DNA of 64,000 nucleotides from positions 124,001-188,000 of the forward strand of contig QGGY01000009.1 of NCBI GenBank assembly GCA_003148945.1, in the 5' to 3' direction. The notes under the pieces were generated by a model, which was not told the DNA's origin, did no database searches, and saw only the letters and a program-made list of their open reading frames with translations. This document shows, one piece after another, positions 15,954 to 26,196 of the stretch (positions within the stretch are counted from its first letter, which is position 1; the number at the start of each line of letters is the position of its first letter). The DNA is from Murimonas intestini (GTDB taxonomy: Bacteria > Bacillota > Clostridia > Lachnospirales > Lachnospiraceae). The position numbers were made by a program, and so were the translations under genes.

Positions 15954-17768
15954 GTGACACAGAACGATCAGAGCAAAATAAGGAATTTTTGCATTATTGC
16001 ACATATAGACCACGGTAAATCTACACTGGCAGACCGCATCATCGAGATGACCGGACTTCTGACCAGCCGTGAGATGCAGGCCCAGGTTCTGGATAATATG
16101 GAACTGGAGCGTGAGAGGGGCATCACTATTAAAGCGCAGGCAGTGCGCACCGTGTACAAGGCTAAAGACGGGGAAGAATATATATTTAATCTGATTGATA
16201 CCCCGGGACATGTGGATTTTAATTATGAGGTATCGCGCAGCCTTGCAGCCTGTGAGGGGGCGATCCTTGTTGTTGATGCGGCACAGGGTATAGAGGCCCA
16301 GACACTTGCAAATGTGTATCTGGCAATCGACCATAACCTGGATGTCATGCCGGTCATTAATAAGATAGACCTGCCAAGTGCCGAGCCGGAGAGAGTAATA
16401 AATGAGATTGAAGATATTATCGGAATCGAGGCTCAGGATGCCCCTCTGATCTCAGCTAAGACAGGCCAGAATGTAGAAGAAGTTCTGGAGCAGATCATTA
16501 CAAAGATACCGGCTCCGGAAGGTGATGCGAATGCACCTTTAAAAGCATTGATTTTTGATTCTCTCTATGATTCCTACAAGGGAGTAATTATTTTTTGCAG
16601 GATAAAAGAGGGAAGTGTGAAGCGTGGAACTCAGATGCTCATGATGGCCACCGGTGCAAGGGCAGAGGTGGTGGAAGTGGGATACTTCGGGGCAGGCCAG
16701 TTCATACCCTGTGACGAACTCTCAGCTGGTATGGTAGGCTACATTACAGCATCCCTCAAAAATGTAAAAGACACACGCGTTGGTGATACAATAACAGACG
16801 CTGAAAATCCGTGTGAACAGCCGCTGCCGGGATATAAGAAGGTAAATCCAATGGTATACTGCGGTATGTATCCTGCTGACGGGGCAAAGTATCCTGACCT
16901 TCGGGATGCACTGGAAAAGCTGCAGCTTAATGACGCATCCCTGCATTTTGAGCCGGAGACATCCATCGCGCTGGGATTTGGTTTCAGGTGCGGTTTCCTG
17001 GGACTGCTGCATCTGGATATCATCCAGGAGCGTCTGGAAAGAGAATATAATCTGGATCTTGTTACTACTGCACCGGGTGTTATCTACAAGATCCATAAGA
17101 CAAATGGGGAAGTCATCGAGCTGACCAACCCATCCAACCTGCCCGACCCGTCAGAAATAGAATATATGGAAGAGCCTATCGTAGGCGCTGAGATCATGGT
17201 GACAACAGAATTTATCGGCTCCATCATGGAGCTGTGCCAGCAGAGGCGGGGCAATTACCTGGGGATGGAGTATATGGAGGAGACAAGGGCGCTGCTTAAA
17301 TACGAGCTTCCGCTGAACGAAATCATATATGACTTTTTTGATGCGCTGAAATCACGTTCCAGAGGATATGCATCCTTTGATTATGAGATGAAGGGGTATC
17401 AGCAGTCAGAACTTGTGAAGCTGGATATCCTTGTCAACCATGAAGAAGTGGATGCCCTTTCCTTTATCGTACACGCAGATACTGCTTATGACAGAGGGCG
17501 GAGAATGTGCGAAAAGCTAAAGGAAGAGATTCCGCGCCAGCTCTTTGAGATCCCTATCCAGGCAGCTATCGGAAGCAAGATCATAGCCAGGGAGACGGTA
17601 AAAGCTATGCGCAAGGACGTACTCGCCAAATGTTACGGCGGTGATATCAGCCGTAAGAGAAAACTTCTGGAGAAACAGAAGGAAGGCAAGAAGCGTATGC
17701 GCCAGATAGGAAATGTTGAGATTCCGCAGAAGGCATTTATGAGTGTCCTGAAGCTGGATGATAAATAG
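15954..17768 (+). CDS. lepA: Elongation factor 4 (LepA)
   Basis: A 604-aa ribosome-associated translational GTPase. The G1 motif is AHIDHGKST, followed by [10 protein letters not shown]3 DTPGHVDF, G4 NKID and G5 SAKT. Domains II and III follow, and the LepA-specific C-terminal domain contains [19 protein letters not shown] and [23 protein letters not shown]. Translation starts at GTG 15954, seven bases after AAGGAGG (15940-15946). In most Firmicutes hemW and hrcA follow directly; here a different gene follows and hemW is 41 kb away. Confidence 0.98.
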   Translation: MTQNDQSKIRNFCIIAHIDHGKSTLADRIIEMTGLLTSREMQAQVLDNMELERERGITIKAQAVRTVYKAKDGEEYIFNLIDTPGHVDFNYEVSRSLAACEGAILVVDAAQGIEAQTLANVYLAIDHNLDVMPVINKIDLPSAEPERVINEIEDIIGIEAQDAPLISAKTGQNVEEVLEQIITKIPAPEGDANAPLKALIFDSLYDSYKGVIIFCRIKEGSVKRGTQMLMMATGARAEVVEVGYFGAGQFIPCDELSAGMVGYITASLKNVKDTRVGDTITDAENPCEQPLPGYKKVNPMVYCGMYPADGAKYPDLRDALEKLQLNDASLHFEPETSIALGFGFRCGFLGLLHLDIIQERLEREYNLDLVTTAPGVIYKIHKTNGEVIELTNPSNLPDPSEIEYMEEPIVGAEIMVTTEFIGSIMELCQQRRGNYLGMEYMEETRALLKYELPLNEIIYDFFDALKSRSRGYASFDYEMKGYQQSELVKLDILVNHEEVDALSFIVHADTAYDRGRRMCEKLKEEIPRQLFEIPIQAAIGSKIIARETVKAMRKDVLAKCYGGDISRKRKLLEKQKEGKKRMRQIGNVEIPQKAFMSVLKLDDK

Positions 17769-17789
17769 AAGTCTGAAGGGAAACGTAAA

Positions 17790-18497
17790 ATGATGGATAG
17801 GACAACCTATGAGCTGATAGAAAATTATATGCTTTCCTGGATGAAAGACAGCGCCCACGATAAAGATCATATCTACCGTGTCTTATATAACGCACTGGAT
17901 ATTGCCTCAGGGGAAGAAATGGTGGACTATGATGTCCTGGTCTGTGCGTGTCTGCTGCATGATATAGGGCGGCAGGAGCAGTTTGAGGATCCGGGCCTGT
18001 GCCACGCTGAAGAAGGAGCAAAGAAGGCTTTTAATTTTCTGGCTGCAAATGGCTTTTCAGAAGAATTTGCCAGGAAGGTCAGTTCATGCATCAGGGCACA
18101 CCGCTACAGATCGGATTCCCGGCCGGAGAGTATAGAGGCAAAGATCTTATATGATGCCGACAAGATAGATGTTACGGGAGCTGTGGGGATAGCCAGGACT
18201 ATCTTTTACGGAGGACAGTTATCAGAACCGCTCTATACAGTCTCGCCCGATGGAGTAGTATCAGACGGGTCAGAGGACAAAGAGCCGTCATTCTTCCAGG
18301 AATACAAGTATAAGCTGGAGGGCCTTTATACAAAGTTTTATACTGCACGCGGAACTCAGATCGCTTCAGAACGCCGGGATGCGGCAGTATCGTTTTATGA
18401 GAGCATGCTGAAAGAAGTACGGGATTCATACAGCACAGGCTCCAGGATATTTAAAGATCTGATAGATGGTCAGAGCGAAGGGCAGAGCAATATGTAA
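17790..18497 (+). CDS. HD-domain phosphohydrolase
   Basis: A 235-aa metal-dependent phosphohydrolase of the HD superfamily (YpgQ/YedJ-like group). Metal ligands are H26 in DKDHIYRV, the HD pair in ACLLHDIG, a third His in CIRAHRY and D in YDADKIDVTGA. The YpgQ-like group hydrolyses nucleotides or similar phosphates, but the substrate here is unknown. It starts 22 bp after lepA and may be transcribed with it; a terminator follows at 18636. The position between lepA and hemW is not the usual one. Confidence 0.88.
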   Translation: MMDRTTYELIENYMLSWMKDSAHDKDHIYRVLYNALDIASGEEMVDYDVLVCACLLHDIGRQEQFEDPGLCHAEEGAKKAFNFLAANGFSEEFARKVSSCIRAHRYRSDSRPESIEAKILYDADKIDVTGAVGIARTIFYGGQLSEPLYTVSPDGVVSDGSEDKEPSFFQEYKYKLEGLYTKFYTARGTQIASERRDAAVSFYESMLKEVRDSYSTGSRIFKDLIDGQSEGQSNM

Positions 18498-18635
18498 AGC
18501 TAACAAAAAGATTATTATTGCATTTACAGAAATGGTATGATAATATATTTCTCAATTTAAAATGCAGTAAAATCACCATGTTAATTTGAGTGATATATGG
18601 TCTTAAAATGTGGATTAAAAGAGATGAGAATGCGC

Positions 18636-18668
18636 AAGGGAGTGCAGCTTTGGCTGTACTCCCTTTTC
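18636..18668 (+). terminator. Terminator after the HD-domain gene
   Basis: GGGAGTGCAGC (from 18638) and GCTGTACTCCC form an 11-bp stem with one G-T pair and a TTTG loop, followed by TTTTCC. It closes the lepA/HD transcript. The AT-rich stretch 18498-18635 before it holds nothing I recognise. Confidence 0.8.
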
Positions 18669-18756
18669 CTGTTGCAGAAAATAATGTATTCATCCGGGGG
18701 ATGAGAGGCTGCATGACCGGAACAAAAGCTGTGTGGGAGAAAGAAGGATAATCATT

Positions 18757-19527
18757 ATGGCTGTATTAAAAGAAACGGAATGGAGTACGATCAACCGTGT
18801 TTTGCTGGAACTTTACGAGATCCGGGAACTGAATCAGCTGACGGAAAAGATGCTGAAGGTGTTCAGGATGCTGATTCCCTACTCACAGGGTTATTTTTTG
18901 ATCTATGATCCGGAGGGTGAAATCGACCTCACTTATTCCTCTTTTCTGGAGATGGATGAGCGGACCTTTAATACGTATACAGAAATGTATTATGAAAAAG
19001 ATTATCTTAGACTGGTATTTGAACTGTCTGATGGTACTATAACTTACCGGGATACAGATATCATGGAAGAGTCAATAAGAAAAAAGACGGAATTCTACCG
19101 GGAATTTTTATGGCCTAACAATATTCCGTATGGACTTGGCATTGTTCTGCGCCGGGAAGGCAGGCTCCTGGGGATCATTAATCTGTTCAGGAGCGGTGAA
19201 TTGGGTGACTTTTCGGATAAGGATCTTTATATACTGGAAGTCATAAAAGACCACCTGGCAAATCGTGTAGCCGGCCTGGAAGAGCCGGCCTGCGAGAGGA
19301 GCGGACAGAGAACTATCGAAACATTGGAGCGGGCGGCGTGTATTTACGGATTTTCACAGAGGGAAAAAGAGGTGGTAGACTGCCTGGTGAAGGGATGCTC
19401 CAATGCTCTGATAGGTGAGGAACTCTCGATCAGCGAATCCACAGTCAAAAAACACATATATAATGTGTATCTGAAGACGGATGTCAATACAAGAACGCAG
19501 CTGCGGGCGCTGCTGGATAAGGTGTAA
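18757..19527 (+). CDS. LuxR-type regulator, likely of the guanidine operon
   Basis: A 256-aa transcription factor. Residues about 20-180 look like a GAF/PAS-type sensory domain (YFLIYDPEGEIDLTYSSF, GLGIVLRREGRLLGIINLFR). Residues 195-256 are a LuxR helix-turn-helix (FSQREKEVVDCLVKGCSNALIGEELSISESTVKKHIYNVYLK). There is no receiver or membrane domain, so the signal is probably a small cytoplasmic molecule. It lies just upstream of, and in the same direction as, the guanidine genes but is separated by a terminator and a new promoter, as expected for a dedicated regulator. ATG 18757 follows AGAAGGA. Confidence 0.85.
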   Translation: MAVLKETEWSTINRVLLELYEIRELNQLTEKMLKVFRMLIPYSQGYFLIYDPEGEIDLTYSSFLEMDERTFNTYTEMYYEKDYLRLVFELSDGTITYRDTDIMEESIRKKTEFYREFLWPNNIPYGLGIVLRREGRLLGIINLFRSGELGDFSDKDLYILEVIKDHLANRVAGLEEPACERSGQRTIETLERAACIYGFSQREKEVVDCLVKGCSNALIGEELSISESTVKKHIYNVYLKTDVNTRTQLRALLDKV

Positions 19528-19540
19528 TACTAGAACTTTA

Positions 19541-19573
19541 GTAGAACTTTCTGACCGAAAGTTCTACTTTTTT
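19541..19573 (+). terminator. Terminator after the LuxR-type gene
   Basis: GTAGAACTTTC (19541-19551) pairs perfectly with GAAAGTTCTAC (19557-19567) across TGACC, then TTTTTT. Confidence 0.92.
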
Positions 19574-19598
19574 CTGATAAAATTCTCCGTTTGTGGAA

Positions 19599-19627
19599 TT
19601 GTGGGCAGGAATCCGCAGTGATAAAAT
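19599..19627 (+). promoter_or_regulatory. Candidate promoter of the guanidine operon
   Basis: TTGTGG (19599-19604), exactly 17 nt and TAAAAT (19622-19627). It is moderately close to consensus, as suits an activated promoter, and lies between a terminator and the leader hairpin. Confidence 0.5.
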
Positions 19628-19660
19628 GGGTAACATTAAAAGAAAGCTGAACAGGCGTGC

Positions 19661-19701
19661 GAGGGTGCATATCAATCTTAGATATGCACCCTCTTTCTTA
19701 T
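19661..19701 (+). promoter_or_regulatory. Leader hairpin, possible attenuator of the guanidine operon
   Basis: A perfect 13-bp stem, GAGGGTGCATATC (19661-19673) with GATATGCACCCTC (19681-19693), loop AATCTTA, then TTTCTTAT. It starts roughly 27 nt into the predicted transcript and ends just before the ribosome site of the first gene. It looks like a weak terminator in a 5' leader. I could not match the sequence to guanidine-I, -II or -III riboswitch cores. Confidence 0.6.
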
Positions 19702-19721
19702 CCGGAAAGGTGGAAATGATT

Positions 19722-20435
19722 ATGGAAAAGATCTGGAGCAAACAGTTAAAACCAGGAGAAAAGTGGTCAGGAAATATTGGAAGAGGCAAGTATATCCATT
19801 TTAAGGCTCTGGGGGAGGATGCCAATGTATCTGTTTTATTGTACAACATGCGTGATACATCAGAGCGGTACAATATGCCGGACAGCCTGAAGGCACAGTA
19901 CACGGCTCATCTGACAAGAGGCAACGTGCTCATGAGCGATAATGGCAGGGTGCTTGCCAGTATTGTGGAGGACAGCCTGGGGTGGCATGACGCCATAGCC
20001 GGGTATACCACAAGGGCGATGACGGATGAGAAGTATGGCAGGACAACATATCAGGAGATGAGGAATGACTGGCTGCGCTGCGGGGAAGAAAATTTCAGGA
20101 TAGAACTTGTCAGAAATGACATGAGTCCCCGTGACCTGGTGCCTTGTGTGAACCTGTTTTCAAAGGTCTATGTAGAGGAGGACGGCAGCATGCACTATGA
20201 AAGCGGCCACTGTCAGGCGGGGGCTACTGTGACGCTGCGGACTGAGATGGATATACTGCTCATTGTATCCAATACACCAAACCCTCTGAATCCTGCTGCG
20301 CTATATCCGGCTGTGCCTGTGACAATGGAGGTATACAAAGCTCCCAAGGTGGACCTGACAGACGAATGTGTGAATTACAGGCCTGAAAATTACAGGGCTT
20401 TTGAAAACACCTGGGATTATATAAATCTGCTGTAA
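19722..20435 (+). CDS. DUF1989 protein, putative carboxyguanidine deiminase subunit
   Basis: A 237-aa protein of the DUF1989 family, long annotated as urea-carboxylase-associated protein 1. The pair of such proteins has been shown elsewhere to form carboxyguanidine deiminase (CgdA/CgdB), which converts carboxyguanidine to allophanate and ammonia. Conserved features are GRGKYIHFKALGEDANVSVLLYN, DSLGWHDAIAGYTT with a probable metal-binding His, and NLFSKV near the C-terminus, including a GHCQAG motif. ATG 19722 is selected because GGAAAGGTGG sits 8 nt upstream; longer in-frame starts run through the leader hairpin. It is first in an operon with its partner 64 bp downstream. Confidence 0.87.
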   Translation: MEKIWSKQLKPGEKWSGNIGRGKYIHFKALGEDANVSVLLYNMRDTSERYNMPDSLKAQYTAHLTRGNVLMSDNGRVLASIVEDSLGWHDAIAGYTTRAMTDEKYGRTTYQEMRNDWLRCGEENFRIELVRNDMSPRDLVPCVNLFSKVYVEEDGSMHYESGHCQAGATVTLRTEMDILLIVSNTPNPLNPAALYPAVPVTMEVYKAPKVDLTDECVNYRPENYRAFENTWDYINLL

Positions 20436-20499
20436 ATATTCAGGCGGATACAGCGTAACACGAGAACAATAACCTGCATGGAATAAGGAGGACGACAGG

Positions 20500-21150
20500 A
20501 TGTATGGATTTATAAAAAGAGAAAGTGATCTAAAGATAGAGGATGCTGTTTACGATGAAGTTCTGGAGGCGGGGAAGGGATGGATGCATGAGCTGCTGCC
20601 GGGGCAGTCTTTCCGGATACTGGATCTGGAAGGGAATCAGGCGGTTGACACTACATTTTATGATATGACTGATCCGGAGGACCACTACGGCGCAGTGGCG
20701 ACAATCACAGCCCAGCAGAATATATATCTGACGACAGGAAGTATCCTGAGGGCAGAATCAGGAAAGCCTCTTCTTGAGATCACAGCGGATCTTACCGGGC
20801 GCCACGATACACTGGGCGGCGCCTGCTCCTCACAGAGCAATACGGTGCGCTATGCAAGGGAAAAAATAGATATGCATAACTGCCGCGACAGCTTTATGCT
20901 TGCGCTGGCGGAAAATAACTGTGGCATATGGAAAAGAGATCTGGCACCGAACATTAATTTTTTTATGAATGTGCCGGTCACAAAGGAAGGCGGCCTGAAA
21001 TTCGATGATGGAGTGTCAGCGCCTGGAAAATATGTGGAAATGAAAGCTTTAGAGCATACGATGGTTCTGATCAGCAACTGTCCGCAGCTAAATAACCCAT
21101 GCAATGCATATAACCCGTCGCCGGTCAGGCTGCTGATCTGGGACGAATAG
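20500..21150 (+). CDS. DUF1989 protein, second putative carboxyguanidine deiminase subunit
   Basis: A 216-aa DUF1989 protein, the usual partner of the preceding gene. Motifs are [18 protein letters not shown], the metal-site candidate [22 protein letters not shown] and [10 protein letters not shown]. With its neighbour it would deiminate carboxyguanidine to allophanate. GGAGG precedes the ATG. It stands 64 bp after the first subunit gene and 21 bp before the carboxylase, within one operon. The CgdA/CgdB letter for each subunit is left open. Confidence 0.87.
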   Translation: MYGFIKRESDLKIEDAVYDEVLEAGKGWMHELLPGQSFRILDLEGNQAVDTTFYDMTDPEDHYGAVATITAQQNIYLTTGSILRAESGKPLLEITADLTGRHDTLGGACSSQSNTVRYAREKIDMHNCRDSFMLALAENNCGIWKRDLAPNINFFMNVPVTKEGGLKFDDGVSAPGKYVEMKALEHTMVLISNCPQLNNPCNAYNPSPVRLLIWDE

Positions 21151-21171
21151 CAGGGAGGAGTGAGTGCACAG

Positions 21172-24100
21172 ATGTTTAAAAAAATATTGATTGCTAACCG
21201 CGGCGCAATCGCGGTCAGGATAGAGAGAACTTTAAAAAAGATGGGAATTGAAAGTGTAGCTGTCTATTCAGAGGCGGACAGGGACAGCCTGCATGTTGAG
21301 AATGCAGATGAAGCAGTGCTGCTGGGAGATGGAAATGCCAGGGAGACATATCTGGACGCGGAGAAAATAGTAAAGGCAGCCCTGGATACAGGGGCAGAGG
21401 CTGTTCATCCCGGGTATGGATTCTTAAGTGAAAATACAGATTTTGCAAGAAAATGTGCAGAATGCGGTATTACATTCATCGGTCCGGCACCGGAACAGAT
21501 AGAACTGTTCGGCTTGAAACACTCTGCCAGGGAACTGGCTCAAAAGGCGCAGGTGCCTCTGCTGCAGGGGACAGGGCTGCTGAGGGGAGTGGAAGAGGCG
21601 GTAAAGGAAGCAGAAGGGATAGGTTATCCTGTTATCTTAAAAAGTACTGCCGGAGGCGGCGGAATTGGCATGCGGATCTGCGGCAGCCAAAAAGAACTTG
21701 AGAAGGCATTTGATGCTGTTTGCCATCTGGCTGCGGCCAATTTCAATAATGCAGGTGTCTTTCTGGAAAAGTATGTAGATCAGTCACGTCATGTAGAGGT
21801 GCAGATATTTGGAAATGAATATGGGGAAGCAGCAGCCCTGGCGGAACGCGACTGTTCCGTACAGCGAAGAAATCAAAAAGTGGCAGAAGAGTGCCCGGCT
21901 CCCAATCTGCCTGGAAAAGTGCGGACGAAGATGTACGAAGCAGCTGAACGGCTGGCTGCAGCTGCCGGCTACCGAAGCGCCGGGACAGTGGAATTTCTGT
22001 ATGATGAGAAAGCAGAGGAATTTTATTTTCTGGAAGTCAATACACGTCTTCAGGTAGAGCATGGAATTACAGAAGAGGTATTGGGCATCGATCTGGTGGA
22101 ATGGATGGTGGAAGAAGCCGCCGGGGAATTGAGGCAGTTAAAGTCCAGGATCAGGAAACCGTCGGGCCATGCGATAGAGGTCAGAGTATATGCGGAAGAC
22201 TGCCTGAACAGCTTCAGACCGGGCACAGGTAAGATTGATGATGCATTATTTGACATGTCTGCACGTGTAGAGACCTGGATACGCAGAGGGATTGAGATCA
22301 CACCTCTTTACGACCCCATGCTTGCTAAATTAATTGTACATGGAAAGGACAGGAGGGACGCAGTTAAGAAAATGCAGCATGTCCTGCGTCATACAAGGAT
22401 CTATGGAGTGACAACAAACCTTCAGTATCTGCTTGCACTGGTTCAGTCAGAAGACTATGACAGGGGGCGGCTGTCCACAGGCATGCTTGGACGTTTCTTC
22501 CCCCAGGAAGCCGCGCTTGAGGTTCTGGAGCCGGGCGTACAGACTACCGTGCAGGATTATCCGGGAATGACCGGTTTCTGGGCTGTGGGAGTTCCGCCCT
22601 GCGGCCCTATGGATAACTACAGCTTCCGTATCGGCAACAGTATACTGGGAAATGCAGAGGATGCCCCGGGGCTGGAAATGACCCTGCGGGGAGGCAGCTT
22701 CCGGTTCCGCACAAGCGTCAGCTTCTGTGTGACAGGGGCAGATATGGGAGCCACACTGGATGGAGAACCAATTGCCATGTATCAGGTGATACATGCAGCG
22801 CCTATGCAGATCCTGAAATTTGGCGAGTGCAAAAGGGGGATGCGGACCTACCTGCTGACAGCAGGCGGGCTGGATATGCCAAAAATCATGGGCAGCAGTT
22901 CTACATTTATCGATGGGAAATTCGGCGGTCATAATGGCCGGGTACTGCGGTCAGGCGATGTCCTCAGACTGAATGAGAACTGCCTGATTGATTCTATAGA
23001 ATCTTTCCCGGAGAAATGCAGGCCAAAACTGACAAATGACTGGGTGATCGGAGTGATCCCGGGACCCCAGCCCACGGGTGAGTATCTGTCGGAAGAATAT
23101 CTTCATACACTGACAAATTCGGAGTATGAAGTAAATTTTAACAGTGCACGCACAGGGATACGCCTGAATGGACCGATACCCCAGTGGGTTCGGGAAGACG
23201 GAGGAGAAGCAGGTCTTCATCCTTCGAATATTCATGATAATGCATACGCTGTGGGTACCCTTGATCTGACGGGAGACCAGTCTGTATTATTAGGGCCGGA
23301 CGGCCCGAGTCTGGGAGGTTTTGTGTGCTCTGTCACTGCAGCAAAGGGTGAATTGTGGAAACTGGGCCAGCTCCATCCTGGCGATAAGGTACATTTCAGA
23401 CTGATGAGCCTGGAACAGGCAGCAGCGGCGAGAAAGCTGCTGGAAGGGAATCTGAACCAGGAATACAGGAGTCTGCCGGTGCCAAAGAATGAAAAGCTGG
23501 AACCTGAATATGCCATTCTGGGGCGCGGGGAATCTGACGGGACTAAAATTGTGGTGCGCCTTGCAGGTGAGGAGAACATACTTGCAGAGTATGGGGAGAT
23601 GGAACTGAACATTGAACTTCGGTTCAGGGTGCATATCCTGATGCAGGAACTGGAGAAGATGAAGCTTCCAATCATCGATCTTACTCCCGGTATACGTTCT
23701 CTTCAGATACATTTTGATACAGACAGGACAGACGCTTTGAAGATGGCGGCCACTGTTATTAAGGTCAATGACGGCCTGCCGGATTTATCCAATATTACAG
23801 TACCTTCCAGGATCATCAGCCTGCCGCTTTCCTGGGATGATCCCCAGACACGCCTGGCAGCAGAGCGGTATCAGCAGACAGTGCGTCCCAATGCGCCGTG
23901 GTGTCCCAGCAATCCGGAATTCATAAGGAGAATCAATGGGCTGGACAGTCTGGAGGACGTAAAAAGCATTGTATTTGATGCCAGCTATCTGGTTCTGGGG
24001 CTGGGGGATGTTTATCTGGGGGCGCCTGTAGCAACCCCGGTAGATCCCAGGCACCGTATGGTTACAACGAAGTATAATCCGGCCCGTCCGTGGACACCGG

Positions 24101-24783
24101 AAAATGCGGTGGGGATTGGGGGCGCTTACCTGTGTGTATACGGCATGGAAGGCCCCGGAGGCTACCAGTTTGTGGGAAGAACAGTCCAGATGTGGAATCC
24201 CCTGCGGGAGACAGAGTACTTTAAAAAGGGAAAACCATGGCTTCTGAACTTCTTTGACCAGATAAAATTTTATCCGGTCAGCCCAGAAGAAATACTGAAG
24301 GACAGAGAAGATTTCCTCAGAGGCAGGTTTCAGATCGACATCAAAGAGACAACTTTTAATCTGGGAGAATATAAGAAATTTCTGAAAAATCATGCGGCCG
24401 CCATATCGGAATTTAAAGAGCATCAGGAAGCGGCATTTGAGGCGGAGCGCCGGATGTGGAAAGAAAATGGGCTGGACGAATTTGATTCAGAGACACAGGA
24501 TGCCCCTGCCATTACAGATGAGGAGATACCTGAAGGCTGCGAGGCGGCCAGGACAAATATTCCGGGAAGTGTCTGGAAAGTTCTGGTGAAAGAGGGGCAG
24601 GAAGTACAGGAAGGAGAGACACTTGCTGTATTGGAGAGCATGAAGATGGAGTTTCCTGTGGAGGCAGTGCACGGGGGACTTATAGAAAAAGTCTGTCTGG
24701 TGCCGGGTGAGCAGGTAAATGCAGGGCAGCTGGCAGCATGTATACGGACGGCACAGCCAAGTGACAGTACAGTGACACATTGA
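21172..24783 (+). CDS. Biotin-dependent guanidine/urea carboxylase
   Basis: A 1203-aa multidomain enzyme that carboxylates guanidine (or urea) with ATP and bicarbonate. Residues 1-445 are biotin carboxylase with LIANRGAIAVRI, ATP-grasp STAGGGGIGM and EVNTRLQVEHGITEE, whose Gly after QVEH is usual in this branch. About 455-760 is an AHS2/KipA-like carboxyltransferase half (VLEPGVQTTVQDYPG, GPMDNYSFRIGN) and 780-1040 an AHS1/KipI-like half. Biotinyl Lys is K1158 in LESMKMEF. ATG 21172 has GGGAGGAG at good spacing. The adjacent DUF1989 pair favours guanidine over urea as substrate, an inference from context. It is unfused to allophanate hydrolase, unlike yeast urea amidolyase. Confidence 0.92.
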   Translation: MFKKILIANRGAIAVRIERTLKKMGIESVAVYSEADRDSLHVENADEAVLLGDGNARETYLDAEKIVKAALDTGAEAVHPGYGFLSENTDFARKCAECGITFIGPAPEQIELFGLKHSARELAQKAQVPLLQGTGLLRGVEEAVKEAEGIGYPVILKSTAGGGGIGMRICGSQKELEKAFDAVCHLAAANFNNAGVFLEKYVDQSRHVEVQIFGNEYGEAAALAERDCSVQRRNQKVAEECPAPNLPGKVRTKMYEAAERLAAAAGYRSAGTVEFLYDEKAEEFYFLEVNTRLQVEHGITEEVLGIDLVEWMVEEAAGELRQLKSRIRKPSGHAIEVRVYAEDCLNSFRPGTGKIDDALFDMSARVETWIRRGIEITPLYDPMLAKLIVHGKDRRDAVKKMQHVLRHTRIYGVTTNLQYLLALVQSEDYDRGRLSTGMLGRFFPQEAALEVLEPGVQTTVQDYPGMTGFWAVGVPPCGPMDNYSFRIGNSILGNAEDAPGLEMTLRGGSFRFRTSVSFCVTGADMGATLDGEPIAMYQVIHAAPMQILKFGECKRGMRTYLLTAGGLDMPKIMGSSSTFIDGKFGGHNGRVLRSGDVLRLNENCLIDSIESFPEKCRPKLTNDWVIGVIPGPQPTGEYLSEEYLHTLTNSEYEVNFNSARTGIRLNGPIPQWVREDGGEAGLHPSNIHDNAYAVGTLDLTGDQSVLLGPDGPSLGGFVCSVTAAKGELWKLGQLHPGDKVHFRLMSLEQAAAARKLLEGNLNQEYRSLPVPKNEKLEPEYAILGRGESDGTKIVVRLAGEENILAEYGEMELNIELRFRVHILMQELEKMKLPIIDLTPGIRSLQIHFDTDRTDALKMAATVIKVNDGLPDLSNITVPSRIISLPLSWDDPQTRLAAERYQQTVRPNAPWCPSNPEFIRRINGLDSLEDVKSIVFDASYLVLGLGDVYLGAPVATPVDPRHRMVTTKYNPARPWTPENAVGIGGAYLCVYGMEGPGGYQFVGRTVQMWNPLRETEYFKKGKPWLLNFFDQIKFYPVSPEEILKDREDFLRGRFQIDIKETTFNLGEYKKFLKNHAAAISEFKEHQEAAFEAERRMWKENGLDEFDSETQDAPAITDEEIPEGCEAARTNIPGSVWKVLVKEGQEVQEGETLAVLESMKMEFPVEAVHGGLIEKVCLVPGEQVNAGQLAACIRTAQPSDSTVTH

Positions 24784-24805
24784 AATCGAAAGGACGGGAG
24801 ACGAT

Positions 24806-26152
24806 ATGGGATATTTTCCGGAGAAATTTACAATTGCCTGGCTGCGAAACAGTTACAGGTCGAAAGAAGTGACACCGGCCGAAGTGGCGGAGGAGATCAT
24901 AAGGAGGGCGGACAGATACAGGGAGTACCATATCTGGATACAGGAACCGTCAGCCGGCCTGATGCAGAATTATATAGAAAATCTGCCGCAGGACCCATCT
25001 TCACTTCCTCTGTGGGGTATCCCCTTTGCCATCAAAGATAATATTGACCTGGAACAGGTACCGACTTCGGCTGCCTGTCCGGACTATGCATATATACCAA
25101 GGGAGAATGCAGCGGTGGCAGAACGGCTGATCAGAGCAGGGGCCATACCCGTGGGAAAGACAAACATGGATCAGTTTGCCACAGGGCTGGTGGGAACCAG
25201 AAGCCCGTATGGGGAAGTAAAAAATGCCATGAACCCGGAACTGATAAGCGGCGGTTCCAGTTCCGGTTCTGCGGTGGCGGTAGCACTGGGAACGGCAGCT
25301 TTTGCACTTGGAACCGATACTGCCGGGTCTGGCCGGGTACCGGCAGCATTGAACGGGCTGGTGGGATATAAACCATCTCCGGGTGCCTGGTCTGTACGGG
25401 GAGTCGTACCGGCCTGTGCAAGCCTTGACTGTATAAGCGTATTTGCAAATACATTGGCGGATGCAAAAGAAATAGATACACAGGCCAGAGGATATGACTC
25501 TCTCTGCTGCTGGTCCAGGAAGTATAAACAGCAAGAAGCTTCTGTTCCAACTAAAATATGTCTTCCATATAACAATATAGCCTTTTTTGGAGAGTACGCT
25601 GATATATATGAGCCAAAATGGGAAGAGGCAAAAAAACGGATCACGGAATTGGGCATCCCTGTGGAATTTATTGATTATTCCATATTTGCAGAGGCGGCGA
25701 AAGTTCTGTATGAAGGCCCCTGGGTTGCTGAACGATGGTGTGATCTGGGCGGTTTCGTGGAACAAAACCCGGGAAAAATATTCCCCGTGACGGAGAAAAT
25801 ATTGCGGGGCGGGGCAAAGGAAGAATATACGGCTGCTGGTACTTTTAAGGCTCTGCACAAAATACAGGAGCTCAAGAGAAAGGCGAAAATCATGTTAGAG
25901 GATACAGTGCTGGTGCTGCCCACGGCAGGGGGCACATTTACCAGAAAAGAAGTAAGAGAAAAGCCGGTGGAGACAAACAGCATGATGGGGCTTTACACAA
26001 ACCACTGTAATCTGCTGGAGCTGTGTGCAGCGGCTGTCCCGCAGAACATGGAAGACAAGGAACTGCCCTTTGGAATAACCATGTTTGCCCTGGCAGAGGA
26101 GGAAAGTCTGGTCTGGGGGCTTGCAGAAAAATTTCTGGAAGAAGAACGGTAA
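24806..26152 (+). CDS. atzF: Allophanate hydrolase (AtzF-type amidase)
   Basis: A 448-aa amidase-signature enzyme that splits allophanate into two ammonia and two CO2, the last step of guanidine nitrogen release. The Ser-cisSer-Lys triad is K77 in FAIKDNID, S151 in GGSSSG and S175 in DTAGSGRVPA. LPLWGIPFAIKDNIDL and NGLVGYKPSPGAWS are typical of allophanate hydrolases. It lacks the extra C-terminal decarboxylase-like domain present in full-length AtzF (about 600 aa), so it is the short form. It lies 22 bp after the carboxylase in the same operon. Confidence 0.9.
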   Translation: MGYFPEKFTIAWLRNSYRSKEVTPAEVAEEIIRRADRYREYHIWIQEPSAGLMQNYIENLPQDPSSLPLWGIPFAIKDNIDLEQVPTSAACPDYAYIPRENAAVAERLIRAGAIPVGKTNMDQFATGLVGTRSPYGEVKNAMNPELISGGSSSGSAVAVALGTAAFALGTDTAGSGRVPAALNGLVGYKPSPGAWSVRGVVPACASLDCISVFANTLADAKEIDTQARGYDSLCCWSRKYKQQEASVPTKICLPYNNIAFFGEYADIYEPKWEEAKKRITELGIPVEFIDYSIFAEAAKVLYEGPWVAERWCDLGGFVEQNPGKIFPVTEKILRGGAKEEYTAAGTFKALHKIQELKRKAKIMLEDTVLVLPTAGGTFTRKEVREKPVETNSMMGLYTNHCNLLELCAAAVPQNMEDKELPFGITMFALAEEESLVWGLAEKFLEEER

Positions 26153-26196
26153 TGCCTGCCGTGTGCAGGCTGCAAAACAGCGAGGAGGAATCTAAA

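Noticed and set aside
19574-19721. Guanidine-I (ykkC), -II or -III riboswitch before the DUF1989 genes
   Set aside because: The conserved ykkC core and the ACGR hairpin loops of mini-ykkC are not seen; only one 13-bp hairpin is present. I could not test guanidine-IV by eye.
21172-26152. Fused urea amidolyase
   Set aside because: Carboxylase and allophanate hydrolase are separate genes, and the DUF1989 pair points to guanidine.
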